Shown here one piece after another: positions 20,540 through 33,902 of a stretch of 64,000 nt of DNA (within the stretch, counting starts at the first letter, position 1; the number at the start of each line of letters is the position of its first letter). The stretch lies in assembly GCA_019454045.1 (NCBI GenBank), contig SKCR01032804.1, positions 21,318 to 85,317 on the forward strand, written 5' to 3'. The notes under the pieces were generated by a model that did no database searches, was not told the DNA's origin, and saw only the letters and a list, made by a program, of their open reading frames with translations. The position numbers and the translations under genes were made by a program. The DNA is from Zanthoxylum bungeanum (Eukaryota; Streptophyta; Magnoliopsida; Sapindales; Rutaceae).

Positions 20540-22522
20540 TGTTGGTTTCTATAATATGTCCCAAACAAAGATTAAGCATGTGAAATACTATAAAGAATAT
20601 ATATATAAACATGAAGTATGGCGGAATCATACTTACAATGCCTTGTGATGAAGAAGATGATCAAATGGTAGAAGCTCCAAGTTGTGGAAGATTCGGCCAA
20701 GAGGAGGAAGAAGACTTGAAGCTCCAAGCTTTTGTATTCCAAGCTCTTTGATGGTTTCCCTATCACCTCTTTTGATCCCTTGCTTTGCTAGCTAGCAAAA
20801 ATGGAGAAATAGAAGATCAAATCTTCCTTGCCCTTGTCAATGGAGTTCTCGGCAATTTGAGAGAGAAGAGAGATTTTTTTGTAAAGTCTTAAATTTTAAT
20901 TGATCTTTGTTTTACCAAAAATCAATTTATATTTATGTTATAATTTATTAAATTAATAATAAATCTATGACATAAACCATGCAATGGCTTAGAGTGTCAA
21001 ACACTCAAACTCCATGCAAAGCCTTTGAGTGTAATGCACACTATCACCATGCAATGCCTTAGAGTGTTTTGTACACTATTAACATGCAATGCCTTATCAA
21101 TAAAATAATGCATATAATGACAAGTGTCATGTGGGCCCCACACGTTTCCCAATGAAAGTGGGCCCACGTCCACTCACGCGTTCGGGTTCGATATTTCCGA
21201 AATACCGAGCTAGCGTCGCGACGTTAATTAAATCGGATTTAAATAAATAATCGCTCCTAGCGAAATTATTATTTACGTCGCTTACGAATTAATTCTAAAT
21301 TAACTCGTATGCCCGAATTAAAATCTAATTTTAATTTCGCGTCGAAATCGAATTTCGATTATTATATCGAATATAATAATTTTATCGATTAATTCCAAAT
21401 TAATCGTTCTCTCTCTAAATAAGGCACTTTATCCAAGATAAAGTTTCTCCGCAATTAATCCAAGATTAATTAAGTCCGAATCAAATATCATAGGTGAATC
21501 TTCAGGAAGCGACCCAAGAGATCTCCGGATATTTTGGCAGTAAATACGGTTGTCGGATAATCCGAACACGTACGTACCTCGTACTACGTCTTTACCGATT
21601 TACAAGACAAGGTTGGCTTCTAGCAAAGCGCCATGCCTACCCAATTCTCCAGAAATATTCTTATAGGAATATAAGATCTGTATCAGGCGTAGTATACCGT
21701 AGTATTCCGTACATCGATCCAGTATCGGATGATCACATGCTAGGCCTGGGGCTGGAGATGTGTCTGCCCCGTACGAAACATATATCGGACATCAAGCAAC
21801 TAGTCTCTTTAAATCGGACAATCCTGACCTTGTCATATTGTCCCGACGGTTGCAACCTTTTATAGAGTACTAGTTCTGTGTCCTGCGTGATCATCACCTC
21901 CATATGTCTGAAGCGATACTTCCATCTTGACATCACATCCAGTACACTACGATTCTCGATAAACCCAGAAGAGGTGTACACAGAACCGGTTAAGGTCCCC
22001 AACCACCAAAACTAAAGTTTACCGATTGTCGCAAGTACTAGCGATGTAAGTCTCAGGTTAAGACCATATACACCTACCCTGATGCGGCCTCCCATAGACA
22101 CGTAGACATACTACCAATGGGATTCCGCGGGGTCTATCCAGAGCGAAGCTGTTTTCCGTACCATCGGTAAAACACAACCTCCTATTGCACTTGCATAAGT
22201 ATCCAATACTTAAATATATGAGAACTATGCCGTTGTGCCCTCACAACGTGCACAAGCGCAATACTAGTCTATTCCGCATTATCGATGTCCAGTCTCGATA
22301 ATACTACGACTAGGGATATTTAATGATTAAACCTTTGGGGACTGATACTGTCTCATATCATTCTCAGTCCAGGTACTAATCGTATGGACTTTCGCCATTT
22401 ATAAGTCAAAGTAAATAATATTACAAAACGGCAAAAGGCAATTTCATTATCACATAGTTAATTTTGTACAATAATACAATATCATTTACAAACAGTGACG
22501 CTATGGGACATAATGTCTAACA
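20540..22522 (-). mobile_element. solo LTR C (type 1)
   Basis: A lone 1983-bp LTR in minus orientation, from TGTTGGTTTCTATAAT to GACATAATGTCTAACA. It is flanked by AGACC at 20535-20539 and 22523-22527. No interior remains, so it arose by recombination between two LTRs of a full element. It carries the reverse TATA box (21858-21864), the donor-like site (20629-20636), the 123-codon antisense ORF (21494-21865) and the GTGGGCCC pair (21131-21170). It is very similar to H and J. Confidence 0.95.
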
Positions 22523-22527
22523 AGACC
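22523..22527. repeat. target-site duplication of C, right copy AGACC
   Basis: Matches 20535-20539. Confidence 0.93.
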
Positions 22528-22959
22528 ATGAAAGGTTTCTGGCATACATGGCATCAAAGGGTAGAGGATCTCACATAAAATCAATGTTTTCCTATAGCCA
22601 AAAGATTACATATGCTACTCGACTCGAGTAGATTCCTATTGACGGTGCTGTGTGCTTCCAACTATTAAGAATCACATATGAGTCATTCAGTGTTCACTTT
22701 AACGAATACCCACATGTCTATACAAGTTTCCAAGACTCATGGTACATCGCGTTAAACCATTGGAACTCCAATTCCAATATATGACTTGTGCTAGTCTTCT
22801 AGGTTATAGGAATTCGACCATATTACAAAACCAACGACTATGAATATTTACTTTAAGAATAGTTTACACCTAGTGTCAAAACTATTCTGAGGTCGATGTA
22901 ATTCTTAGCATATCTTTACATCAATCTAATACGCATAATGACAATATAATTAATAAGGT
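22528..22959 (-). other. element K sequence continuing after solo LTR C
   Basis: Non-coding sequence that continues the K flank once C is removed. It ends with AAGGT at 22955-22959, which recurs at 36514-36518 on the far side of F. Nothing else is recognisable. Confidence 0.45.
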
Positions 22960-23948
22960 ATGAAATGAAAAATATAGTTATTTAATTGATAAATAATAAA
23001 ATGTACAAATCCGATTGGCACTCCAAGCACCAACTCTATCAACTATCCCAATGAGCCTCTGACTTTCTAACTATGAACAACACTGATACTATTTTCTTAA
23101 ACATAATCTCATATATGGGACCATTGTCCAAATCCATAACATAAAATATGTAAGAGTACACAAACAACTAAACAATCATCATTAATTATCTTTACAACTC
23201 TATACACAATTTCTTATATACAACTTTACTATATAGATATCTAAATAGGGACTTTACTTAACTTGACTGAACATTATCTCTGACATTACCTAGTGGGTCG
23301 AGCACCCTAGTGACTGCCATCGGTATCCTTCCTCCCGAGCTCATTCTCCGGGTAAACCTGTAAAACAATGAAACTGGGATTGATGGGTTAGATCGTTTGA
23401 TTGATCTAAGTGAGTAAAAAGGTTAAATCTGAAACTTAAATACTTAATTGAAATCTCATAGTTCTGAAGTTGAAAATCACTTTAGGAAACCTGAATCTTC
23501 TGAAAACTATTTTCAGTATGGAAATCTCTGAATCATCTATGTAAAAACAAAGATTTCTGGAAAATTCTTTTATAACTCTTATCTATTTCGAAAATCATGT
23601 CTCTAGAAAACTTATCTCTGAAAATTGATTTCTGAAAAGTCTGTTTTCTGAAAAAAGATTTATATAAATCAATCTCTGAAAACTATTACTGAAATATATG
23701 TCTCAGAAAAAGAAGAGACACGGGGGCGTTACGTATCATTGTCTCCCCATACGCCTAACTAGAGCTAGGAGTGCAAGTCCATGACATTGGTACGTTATGT
23801 ATCGCCGTCCCCCAAAGGATGCCACTATCTGTCCTTGAAACTAGGGTCTAGGGGCATTACGTATCGTTGTCCCCCAAGCCACAAATCTTGAGTTGGGCGT
23901 ACGGATCTATGCTACCCTCTAGACTTTATATCTAGGATCTAGGGGCAT

Positions 23949-23953
23949 CTGTC
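23949..23953. repeat. target-site duplication of D, left copy CTGTC
   Basis: Matches 25912-25916. Confidence 0.93.
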
Positions 23954-25911
23954 TGTTGGTTTATTCTAAGGTCCCAAGATCAAATCAAGACATGAAATAA
24001 TGCATGAATACATCAACAGAGGTAGCGGAATACTCACATTGATCGGTTATGTCGATTTGAAGACGAATCAAGGCCAAAAACGTACTGCCTTTGTAAGCCC
24101 ACTGCAGCAGTCCACTGTCCCTTCGCAAGACTTGTAAGTGTGCTAGCACTTGATTTCTCACCATGAGAAACCACTCTTGCTTCCCTTTAGCTCACGCCCA
24201 AACTAGTTCCAAACCAGTGAACACTTTGCTCAAATGGGCGTGAGAGAGGAGAGAAAATTTGAGAGAGAAGAAGTTGTGTTATGTTTTTTAAAATGATTTA
24301 CCAAAAATCAATTTATATTTATGCCATAATTTATTAAATTAATAATAAAATTATGACACATAACATGCAATGGCTTAGAGTATAAAACACTCAATTTCCA
24401 TGCAATAACATTGAGTGCATTGTACACAATCTACATGCAATGACATTGAGTACAATGTACACAATCTACATGCAAAGCATTAGAATGACATGTGTCATGT
24501 GGGCCCCACATGTTCCCAAAAGAAAGTGGGCCCACGTGCACTCACGCGTTCGGGTTCGATATTTCCGAAATACCGAGCTTACGTCGCGACGTTAATTCAA
24601 TCGAATTTAAATAAATAATCGCCCCCGGCGAAATTATTATTTACGTCGCTAACGAATTAATTCTCAATTAACTCGTTTGCCCGAATTAAAATCTAATTTT
24701 AATTCCGCGTCGAAATCTAATTTCGTCTAATACATCGATTAATTCCGAATTAATCGCTCTCTCTCTCTAGACGATATTTTATCCCGGATAAAACATCTCC
24801 GTTATTAATCCTAGATTAATTTTCTCTCTCTACTATTATAATCCCAGATTATTCAAGAGTGCAAGTTGTGCGTCATCGGTGGATTATCGGGAAGCGACCC
24901 ATGAGATCCCCGGATAAGTTGGCAGTAAATACGGTCGTCGGAGTGTCCGAATCACGTACGTACCAAGTACTACGTTCTACCGATTTACGAGACAAGGTCG
25001 ACTCCTAGCAAACACCAAGTCTTCCCAAGTTCTCCGGACATATTCATCAAAGAATATCTAGATCTGTATCAAGCGTAGTATACTAATTGTATTGTGCATA
25101 TCGGCCCAGTATCGGATAATCACGTGCTAGGGCTGGGGCTGGATAAGTGTCTGCCCCGTCCGAAACACATATCGGATGTCTGGTAACTAGTCTCTATAAT
25201 CGGATATTCATGACCTGGCCATAATATCACGATTGGATGCGCATCACTTTAAGAGCACTAATACCGTATCCTGCGTGACATCATCTCCATTACGACTGGA
25301 GTGACACTTCCGTCTTGACATCACATCCAATACACTACGATTCTCTGATAAACCCAGAAGAGGTGAACACAGAACCAGTTAAGATCCCCAACCACCAAAA
25401 CCAAAGTTTACCGATTGTCGTAAGTATTAGCGATGCAAGTCTCAGGTTAAGACTATACACACCTACCTTGATTTCGGCCTCCCATAGACACCTAGTCATA
25501 ATACCAATGGGATTCCGAAGGGTCTATCCAGAGCGAAGCTGTTTCCCGTACCATCGTTGAAACACGACCTCCTATCGCACTTGCACAAGTATCCAATACT
25601 TATATATATGAGAACTATGCCGTTGTGCCCTCACAACGCGCACAAGTGCAATACTAGCCTATTCCGCATTATCGATGTCCAGTCTCGATAATACTACGGC
25701 TAGGGATATTTAATGATTAATCCTTCGTGGACTGATACTGTCTCATATCATCTCAATCCAGGAACTAATCATAGGGACTCTCTTCATTTATATATCTATG
25801 GTGATCTAATCAAAAACGATGAGAGTGCAATTTCCTTATTACATAGTTAATTTGCTACAACAACACAATGATCTGTGCAAATAGTGACGCTATGGGTCAT
25901 ATTATCCAACA
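23954..25911 (-). mobile_element. solo LTR D (chimeric type 2/type 1)
   Basis: A 1958-bp lone LTR in minus orientation, flanked by CTGTC at 23949-23953 and 25912-25916; the F sequence is continuous across it. In element sense it starts like type 2 (TGTTGGATAATATGACCC) but its second half follows type 1, with the GTGGGCCCCAC/GTGGGCCCACGTG pair at about 24498-24539. The donor-like site is at 24030-24037. Confidence 0.93.
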
Positions 25912-25916
25912 CTGTC
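25912..25916. repeat. target-site duplication of D, right copy CTGTC
   Basis: Matches 23949-23953. Confidence 0.93.
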
Positions 25917-26976
25917 ATCCCTAGTCTTGAACTACATGTGTACACGATATCTGTATCAGTCAATTCCATATCTGAGTCAGGTTACACATTGAGGTAGGTT
26001 TTTCCCCATGCCTCCAAGAATCATAAATATCAACTTTGAAAATCAATTTTCTAAGAATATCATCATTTTTAAAACAACTATAATAAAACTTATCTTTCTG
26101 AAACATGTTATTTCTTATAACAATTGAAATAAAATTTGGCTAACGTTCTATGTACTTAAAAGTAAGTCTACTATCAAAACGTATATATAAAACATTTAGA
26201 GAGAGAGGCCCACTCACTGATTTAGAGTCCGCTAGCATTACTTCACCTCGTCGAGGGAATTTATGATTCATGCGATAACCTTTTATAGGTAACTTAATTA
26301 GAATGCGAATCATGGAATGTACTTCGAAATTATCATCGCTATATGATATCCTACGTTTATGACATGATAAATTTTGTGTACATAAGATGATACGATACTC
26401 TAAGGGTGGCCTCTAATATCCAATGTTACAATTTAAAATGGTTAAATCTGATTCTTAAAATTGGTCTCACATCGCGACACTATACACTACGCGCCGCGAT
26501 GCCTACAAGGCATAATTGAAACAGAGAGCAAAACTTTTGATCCACGACGCGACGCTAGATGTTGCACGTTATAATGTCCTTGAAGATATAACCGAGGCAG
26601 AGGGAATTTATAGTTCTGCGTCTCGACTCCCTACACTAGCATCGTGACGTCGTCATTTCTATATCAAAATAGAGAGCATTTGTATGCTCAGCGTCGCGAT
26701 GCCAGACCATACGCCATGTGACGTGAGCTCGAAATCAGGGATAAAAACCAATTCCTCATGCTCACCTTCCCAAGACAACTCTCATACTATAACCTTCATA
26801 TGAGCACTTCTCTAACTACAATATGTATACTTATGAGGTATATTCAATACCCAACTTCTACATACCAATTGATCAATAACAACACACAGGAAATACATTC
26901 ATTTCCCCCCAACACATTGACATACACAAAAGCCTCAATCCATAATAATACCATCATGATTCTTTCTAAAATACAT

Positions 26977-26981
26977 GCTAG
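26977..26981. repeat. target-site duplication of E, left copy GCTAG
   Basis: Matches 35848-35852. Confidence 0.93.
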
Positions 26982-28210
26982 TGTTGGAGTTCTACAGTCC
27001 CGAGGATCAAATAATCAAGCATAAAACATGTATGAATACAATCGAGGAAGTTGCAGAATACTTACATCGAGAGGTTGAGCGATGCGATAGACAACAAAAA
27101 TCATTTTCTGCTCTCCAAGAAGTCACGGCAGTGAGCTGCTTTCCCTCTCCATTTTCGGCTTCAATCCATCTCCATCAAGCTCCAAGCTTTGCGAAATGAT
27201 CCCAAGCTCACGGGTGGGTTTCCCTATCACCTTCGCATGTCTCTTTGAGTGCTAGCTCTTGATGTTTTTGCCACAAAAACATCACACTTCGCTTCCCCTA
27301 GCTCACGGTAGTGAGCAAACCAGAAGAGAAAAATGGCAGCCCATTGGGCGTGTGAGAAGAGAGAAGGAAGAGAGAGTTGTCTGTGTTTTTGGTTTCAAAA
27401 ACCTTATTCTAAAAATTAAGACCAAAAGTTGTATATGCCTTTCCAAAAGTCAACAAGATTTGGAGCTAAAATTTGGCAATTAATGCACACAACCACCTTC
27501 ATCAACATCTATCACTATTCACATCAAAAGTGAGTAAACATCACATCACTCATAGTGCGAAATCACTATTCACGTCGCTAACGAATTAATTCTAAATTAT
27601 CTCGTTCGCCCGAATTAAAATCTAATTTTAATTCCGCGTCGAAATCCAATTTCGTTTAATAGATCAAATATATTAATTTTCCAGAAACATGCTTACAGGA
27701 ATAAACGATCTATATCAGGCGTAGTATACGTAGTATTGCTTATTTCGATCCAGTATCGGATGATCACATGCAAGGCCTGGGGCTGGTACAGTGTCTGCCC
27801 CGTACGAATCATATATCGGATCACGAGCAACTAGTCTCTTTATTATCAGATAATTATGACCAAGTCATATTATCCTGATGGTTGCAACCCTTTAGAGAAC
27901 CAGTTCTGTATCCCTGCGCGATCATCATCTCCATATGACTGGAGTGATACTTTCGTCTTGACATCACACCCAACACACTACGATTCTCAATATACCCAGC
28001 AGAGGCGTACACAGAACCTGTTAAAGCCCTGGACGACCTAAAACCAAAGTATATTGATTGTCGCAAGTTTTAGCAGTGCAAGTCTCAGGTTAAGACCAAA
28101 TACAGCTACCCTGATTTCGGACTTCCATAGACACATAGTCATACTACCAATGGAATTCCGAGGGGGTCTATCCAGAGCGAAGCTATTTCCCGTACCATCG
28201 GTAAAACACA
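26982..28210 (-). repeat. 3' LTR of element E, truncated
   Basis: Matches the right LTR from its U5 end, but lacks about 200 bp near 27562 and about 290 bp near 27682. At 28210 it jumps from LTR sequence (GGTAAAACACA) straight into the RNase H end of pol, losing the U3 end and polypurine tract. The donor-like site is at 27058-27065. Confidence 0.88.
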
Positions 28211-31080
28211 TAGTCAACGGATTTACGTGATTATCGTCTGATGCGATTTATACAATCATCACATCACCACGATGTATGATCCGAACGAATCAGATGAATA
28301 TCGAAGTATGTATCTGGATCGTTGATGAGACCATTAATTCTTTAGCCTGTGCTGACGCCTAGCTCAACTGCTAACAGAACTATATCTAAACTAATTAGAT
28401 TTATTATCGACCTAAATGGCTTCTATTGCTGCCTCAGCTGCATCAATAACCCACATTTGTTGTTTATACGGTAACAGTATCTTGCGTGGAAGATTTCCAG
28501 CTCACTGTTCCGTTATTCAAACTGTATAGTACCGTTTTGCGACTTATAGTCGTCTTTATCGGTTAGGGAACTTGCAGTAGTGATCCCACTCACTTCAAGT
28601 TTTCTTTCTCCATAGTTTAAGACAACATCCTTAGTTCTCTAAGATAATAACGGATGTTCTTAACATCAATCCAATGACTATCACTTGGATTGGCCTGATT
28701 GTGACTCCATATGCTCAAAGCGTATGAGACACCAGGTCACATACATTTTTCATGAAAGCCAACCTTTCACCGATAATATTATGGGAATATAATTTCCAAG
28801 AAATGATGTATATTATCATTATTTATAGGACATCCACTGTCAGTGCGCTCCCACTAACCTCCTTATATACACAAAAATTATTTTTGTTTTGAATTAAATC
28901 ATAAACTATTATGATTACATCAAAACGATAATTCCAAGATCCTAATGCTTGCTTCAATCCAAACATGGATCGAATAAACTGCAAGCCTTGTTTGCTAGTT
29001 CTAGTACGAAAAAACCGACAGGATGTTGTAAACATCCTCCAAAAGGTTTCCTTTTCAGGAAAGCGATTTTCCCATTAAGTTGACATATTTCATAAATGAA
29101 ACATGCAGCTTTAGCAAGCATTATCCAAATGGATTTACTGTGGCAACAGGTAAAATGTTGAATCGTAATCAACACAATGTTGATAAAGATACCTTTCTGC
29201 TAAAAGCCTAGCTTTATACGTTGGTATGTTGCCTTTCCACATATGTCATCCTTGAAGACTCATATAGTACCAATAGGCACAATGCCTTGCGGTACGACAA
29301 CTAGTGTCCAAACATAGTTGATATACATGGAATCCATTTCGGACTCATGACACTTTGTCATAATAGGGAGTCGATACCTTGTATCACTTCCTCATACCTA
29401 GTCAGTTGGTATACCTCAATAAGATTGACATCTTTATGAGGTGAGATCAGAAACCCATACCCTAGGTTGTTTTCTGACTCTCTCCGACATACGCGGTTCA
29501 TGTGTATTCGAAGATTACTGGTATAGTTTCATCCTTGATGAATTATTTATGTTCCATTAAGATTTGGTGCTTGGAACAGTATTACTCTAATTTTCATCGA
29601 GTTTTACTTTCCTCCCACTTACCACTGCATATCGGTATTCCTCTTAGGAAAACCGTATGGCAAGCAATAAATAAAATTGTTCTCTTGTGAGTTGTATAAG
29701 TACTATACTTATGGTTTCCCTTGGATAACCTACAATTGGCACTTATCCAATTTGGGTTTTAGTTTGGTATCATCCAAACATATGCCTAGCATTCCCAAAT
29801 TTTCAGGAATGAGAAACCCAGTTTCTTTCCTGTTCATATCTAATATGAATTCTGTCAAACAAATTTTATGGAACCTTATTCAAAATAAGTTCTGCACTGT
29901 TTAAAGCTTATCCGTTGAAGGAAATGGTAGCTCAGAGTGACTCATGATTAACCTTATCATGTCCAATAAAATTCGGTTACTCTGTTCGGATACATCGTCA
30001 AAATTGACGTGTTCCGGGAGGAGTCCTCATTGAAAGAATACTATACTCTTTTAAGTATATAAGAAACTTATTGCTTAAGTATTTTCATCATGGTCTAACC
30101 GCGATGATTTTATACTTTAGCCGATCTGTTTGTCTACTTCGTGTAGAAACTGTAAAAGTTTCCGATACGTGTTTCAAAAGAGACACATAACCATAACGCG
30201 ATGCCACATCCGTAAAGGTCACGAAATATTCATATCCACCTTTAGCCTAGCTAGACATGGGCCCACTTGCTTCACTATGAACTAGGGCTAATAGATCGGT
30301 GGCACTTGCACTTTTATCAAGTAAATAGTGTCTAAGGCACTTTGCCCAATAAACTAGATTCGTAGACTTTATTTGAATAGAATCAAATCAGTCCTAGTAC
30401 CCACTCTTCAAAAGTTTGGATATACGAGTCTTGTTTGATTGTGTCCCAGACAACAATGCCACAATATGTTTCATCTGATCAAATCAGTTTGAGCTATTTG
30501 TTTTTCATGTTATATGTTTGAGATTTATTTATATTCAAAATATAAATACTGTTATTCACATCTAATGTGTTTATCTCAATATCATCTTTATATAATGAAA
30601 CACTTTAGTGTTCTAGAATATAAAGGTACACCCGTAACGGGTTAAACCCTGATATAGAGATAATGTATCTAGTCAAACTAGTTACATTATAACAGTTTCC
30701 TAATTTAAGTACACACCCGAAGGGTAGTTCCTAAACTTAGGTATCTACGGTTAAAACAACGATTTTCATCCCGTTTCCAATTGGCAGATTAATCTCATCT
30801 GAAGTCAGTATCCTGCTCATAGCAGATTCTGCACACCAGTACATATTTATGTACCACACTAAGTATTTAAAATCCAATTTTAATAATAGTAGTGAACATA
30901 TTTATGAAAAACATATATGAAGTCAGAGCCTTTCCCGTCTTCAAATCCTCCATGTCTGCTTTGTTCAAACGGCAGTCACGCTTCCGCGATCCCGTTTGCC
31001 ATAATTTAGGCAGACATTTTGGGATATGTCATTTATCTTCCTAGAAGATTATAATGATTTTGCCTTTGCCATTCTTCACA
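28211..31080 (-). pseudogene. pol: decayed pol of element E
   Basis: RNase H, reverse transcriptase, integrase and pre-integrase remnants on the minus strand. The longest open pieces (28823-29035, 28954-29175) include the GLKQA-GSWNYRFD RT segment. YVDD is replaced by a sequence reading near TATAAATAATGATAATAT (plus-strand 28808-28830). The first integrase Asp is Glu (30271-30273). The +2 insertion in the pre-integrase GHINKTR region is shared with B, G and I. Confidence 0.85.
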
Positions 31081-31555
31081 TCTCAGAAGCGTTCGGCCTA
31101 GCCTTGGCCTTCTGGAATGTCGAAGTAAGGTGCGCCTTGCGCTTCTTGCCATATTGCAAGCTTTGACTTTGTCTCCTTGAGAATAGTCCTTAACTCTCCA
31201 AGAGTTTATTATTGCAATTTATTACTTCTAAAATCTAAATATAGATTTATGAAGATCCTTAAAATCCAATATCATACTTTAAGGATCTAATCCTTATTTC
31301 TGATTAAGAAATTAATGAGTCTAATTTGTAAGCTTATTGGATTAAGCACTAAAGTTATCATCACATAAATCTTCCAAATATTATGCTCTATTATTTGCTT
31401 AGCTCCGGGCTTAGGCCTAATATGTTATTTTATCAAATAAAGTAACTTATTATTTTCCAGGACCATCCTGAAATTATATTCCCAATTTGAAAAATTAAAC
31501 CATTTAAATACATTTTCCCTAGGATTATGTTTTAAATGTCAATCTTTCAATTTTA
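31081..31555 (-). pseudogene. gag: decayed gag of element E
   Basis: Homologous to the gag remnants in G and I. The LGEL segment lies near 31190-31205, and the zinc-knuckle part near 30965-31000 shows the same lost base after the His codon as G and I. There is no start codon or open frame. Confidence 0.6.
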
Positions 31556-31559
31556 TCTT

Positions 31560-31772
31560 GATTCTAATAGTCCAACTATTTAATCAACGATTATAGGTAC
31601 TATTTAATATAATGATTACCATAGTCCAACTATTTAATCAACTATAATTAATTAAATCAAATATATTGATTACTATAATCCAATTATATAATCAACTATA
31701 AATGAAATAGTTTGAATACAGTCCAACTGTTTGTTAAAACAACAATTTAAATATTAGTCCAACTAACATTTA
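31560..31772 (-). repeat. hairpin array with TGG loop (element E)
   Basis: Hairpins at 31560-31585, 31614-31639, 31667-31694, 31716-31730 and 31749-31771. The acceptor-like AG lies at 31696-31697, followed by TTGATT in element sense. Confidence 0.75.
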
Positions 31773-33889
31773 ATTTATATGACGAATGATATTTGATTTG
31801 AGCGCGTATGGCAAGTAATTAAACGAATATTGCAAATTCAATTCTTGCCTCCTACTATTTTTCGGCGAGCCTCTAACCCTCTAAGGAGTACTCGGGAAAC
31901 CGTGTTTCCTAGTGGGTTAGGATCCCGTTAAATGTCACATAATCTTGACTTTGGCCAACAAATTGTATGATAATTAACTAGGTAGATCTCTAAGATCAAT
32001 TGGATCCAATCCAATTCCTAGATCCAGTAGGGGGACATCCAAGTCCGAAACATATATCTTATATATGCCAATATATCCAATATATTACCTAACCTTTTTC
32101 CTCTGAATCAACTAAGCCTTGGCTTTGGCACAACAAACTTAGTGATCCCAGTTAAGCATGACCCATTGACCATGGAAAACTTCGTAATCAATGTCGATGG
32201 ACAAGAAGTGGTCTTGACTTTGGCCAACAAACCACAACTTGGACAAGACACCAATATGGAACAAAGCTCTCGTGATTCAAACACATCCTCGACGGACAAA
32301 GGCCTTGACTTTGGCCAACAAACCAATGCCAGTCTTGGATCTTAAGTAAGAATCACTCAATGAAAGGAAAAACACTTAATATTTTGCGAGGGTTTTTCGT
32401 GTGCAAATTGGCAACCAATTTATTATCTTTATTAAGGTCTCATCATCATACACCCTTAAACATGCATTCTAAATACATAATAAAGCGCGTATAATAAAAT
32501 AATAATGATATGCAGATGGATACTTAACACATTGATCCTAGATCAAATCTCTCTATTTCCTCTCTCCCGCTAGCACAAGTATTTGCTTCTACCCGTTACA
32601 CTACACTTCTAAAGAAACCTCATTTACATTGAGGGGAATAGGTGAGAAGAGAATACAAAGACTAATGAGGTAATAAGGCTGGACACGCAGGTCCAATTAA
32701 TAAATTCCAAATTTATTACAACAATTTCTAAAATTGCCCCACCCATCTAATATCCATCCGATATACATTATTCATGCATCGCAACTATGTATTCACATAA
32801 GCATGTTATCAATCAATCTAATCAAATTAATTAATCTGATAATTAATGACCATCTAATGTTCCAACAACGATTTGATTTTGCGCGAGTCAAACTCGTTTT
32901 TGCGAATAAGTGCTCAAACTACGAATTCTTGAATTAAATTAAACTACAACATTAAATCCAATTTAATATGTATTTAATACTAACCCACTATTTAATTCCA
33001 AATTAAATATTACACTTTATTAACGAACCTTTAGGACTTAAATTCCAAATTTAATCGTTACGGGTCTCAAACCCCGATTAATATCCAATATTAATTTAAT
33101 TAAAGTCCAATGGGCTTTTAATTAATTTCTTAAGGCATGGAATTTTGGTCAACTTGGGTCAAACCCAATAACCAAAGCCAAATCAAGGAGTAACCCCATA
33201 AGCCTAGAAATCAATTTAGGCCCATTAGACCCAATTAAATATTAAAGGTCCATTAGTCGCATTTGGGCTTTATGGAAGCGGTTTTGGGCCCAATTGGATC
33301 CAACCAATTTAGCCTAAACCTAACTTGGTACAACCAAGCCCAATAAGCCTAATAACAACTTTTAAAGCCCAAATCCAATTTAAGCCCATTTAATTAAACA
33401 CAAAAATTCCAAATTTCATATTTAATTAAACTAAAGTGTATTACACAATTAATTACCCAAATCAATATTTCTAAAACATCAATTAGCCTAATCAATTATA
33501 CTCTTTAACAACAAAACATGTCCAACACATTTTATCACAAAATCAAACCCAATCATGCTTATCAACTCTCGGCAATGGAGGGGATTTTCAAATCAATTCC
33601 GATTCAATCCAATTAAATCCAAATTAACATTAAATCCTCATTCCCAATTGATTCCAACTCATCCAATGAATCAAAAATAAAAAAATCACCAAGATTTAGG
33701 GCACCAATGTATTTGGCCAAGCCAACCATTTTGGGGAAAAATGTTCCAAACACAATTTCTTGAAATTGATCTAATCAATCTTCAATTAAACATCATTTAA
33801 ACATATTCAATAAAACAATTTAACCAAATCATGCTCAAAATCAATTTACCCAATTTTAAGCCCTAAGTCCAATTTCATGTTTTTACTCC
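31773..33889 (-). other. leader of element E, with a shortened small ORF
   Basis: Leader homologous to those of B, G and I. The small ORF is recognisable at 32108-32326 (minus) but opens at a later ATG because the usual start region has changed. The plus strand is open at 32142-32345. TTGGCCAA motifs occur near 31945, 32215 and 32305. No other gene is seen. Confidence 0.75.
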
Positions 33890-33901
33890 GCTCTGATACC
33901 A
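33890..33901 (-). other. primer-binding site of element E
   Basis: Reads TGGTATCAGAGC in element sense, an exact match to the initiator-methionine tRNA type of PBS, one base from the LTR. Confidence 0.93.
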
Positions 33902-33902
33902 T

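Noticed and set aside
33890..33901. tRNA-related sequence as a tRNA gene
   Set aside because: Only the 12-base primer-binding complement is present, not a cloverleaf. No tRNA gene was seen anywhere in the window.
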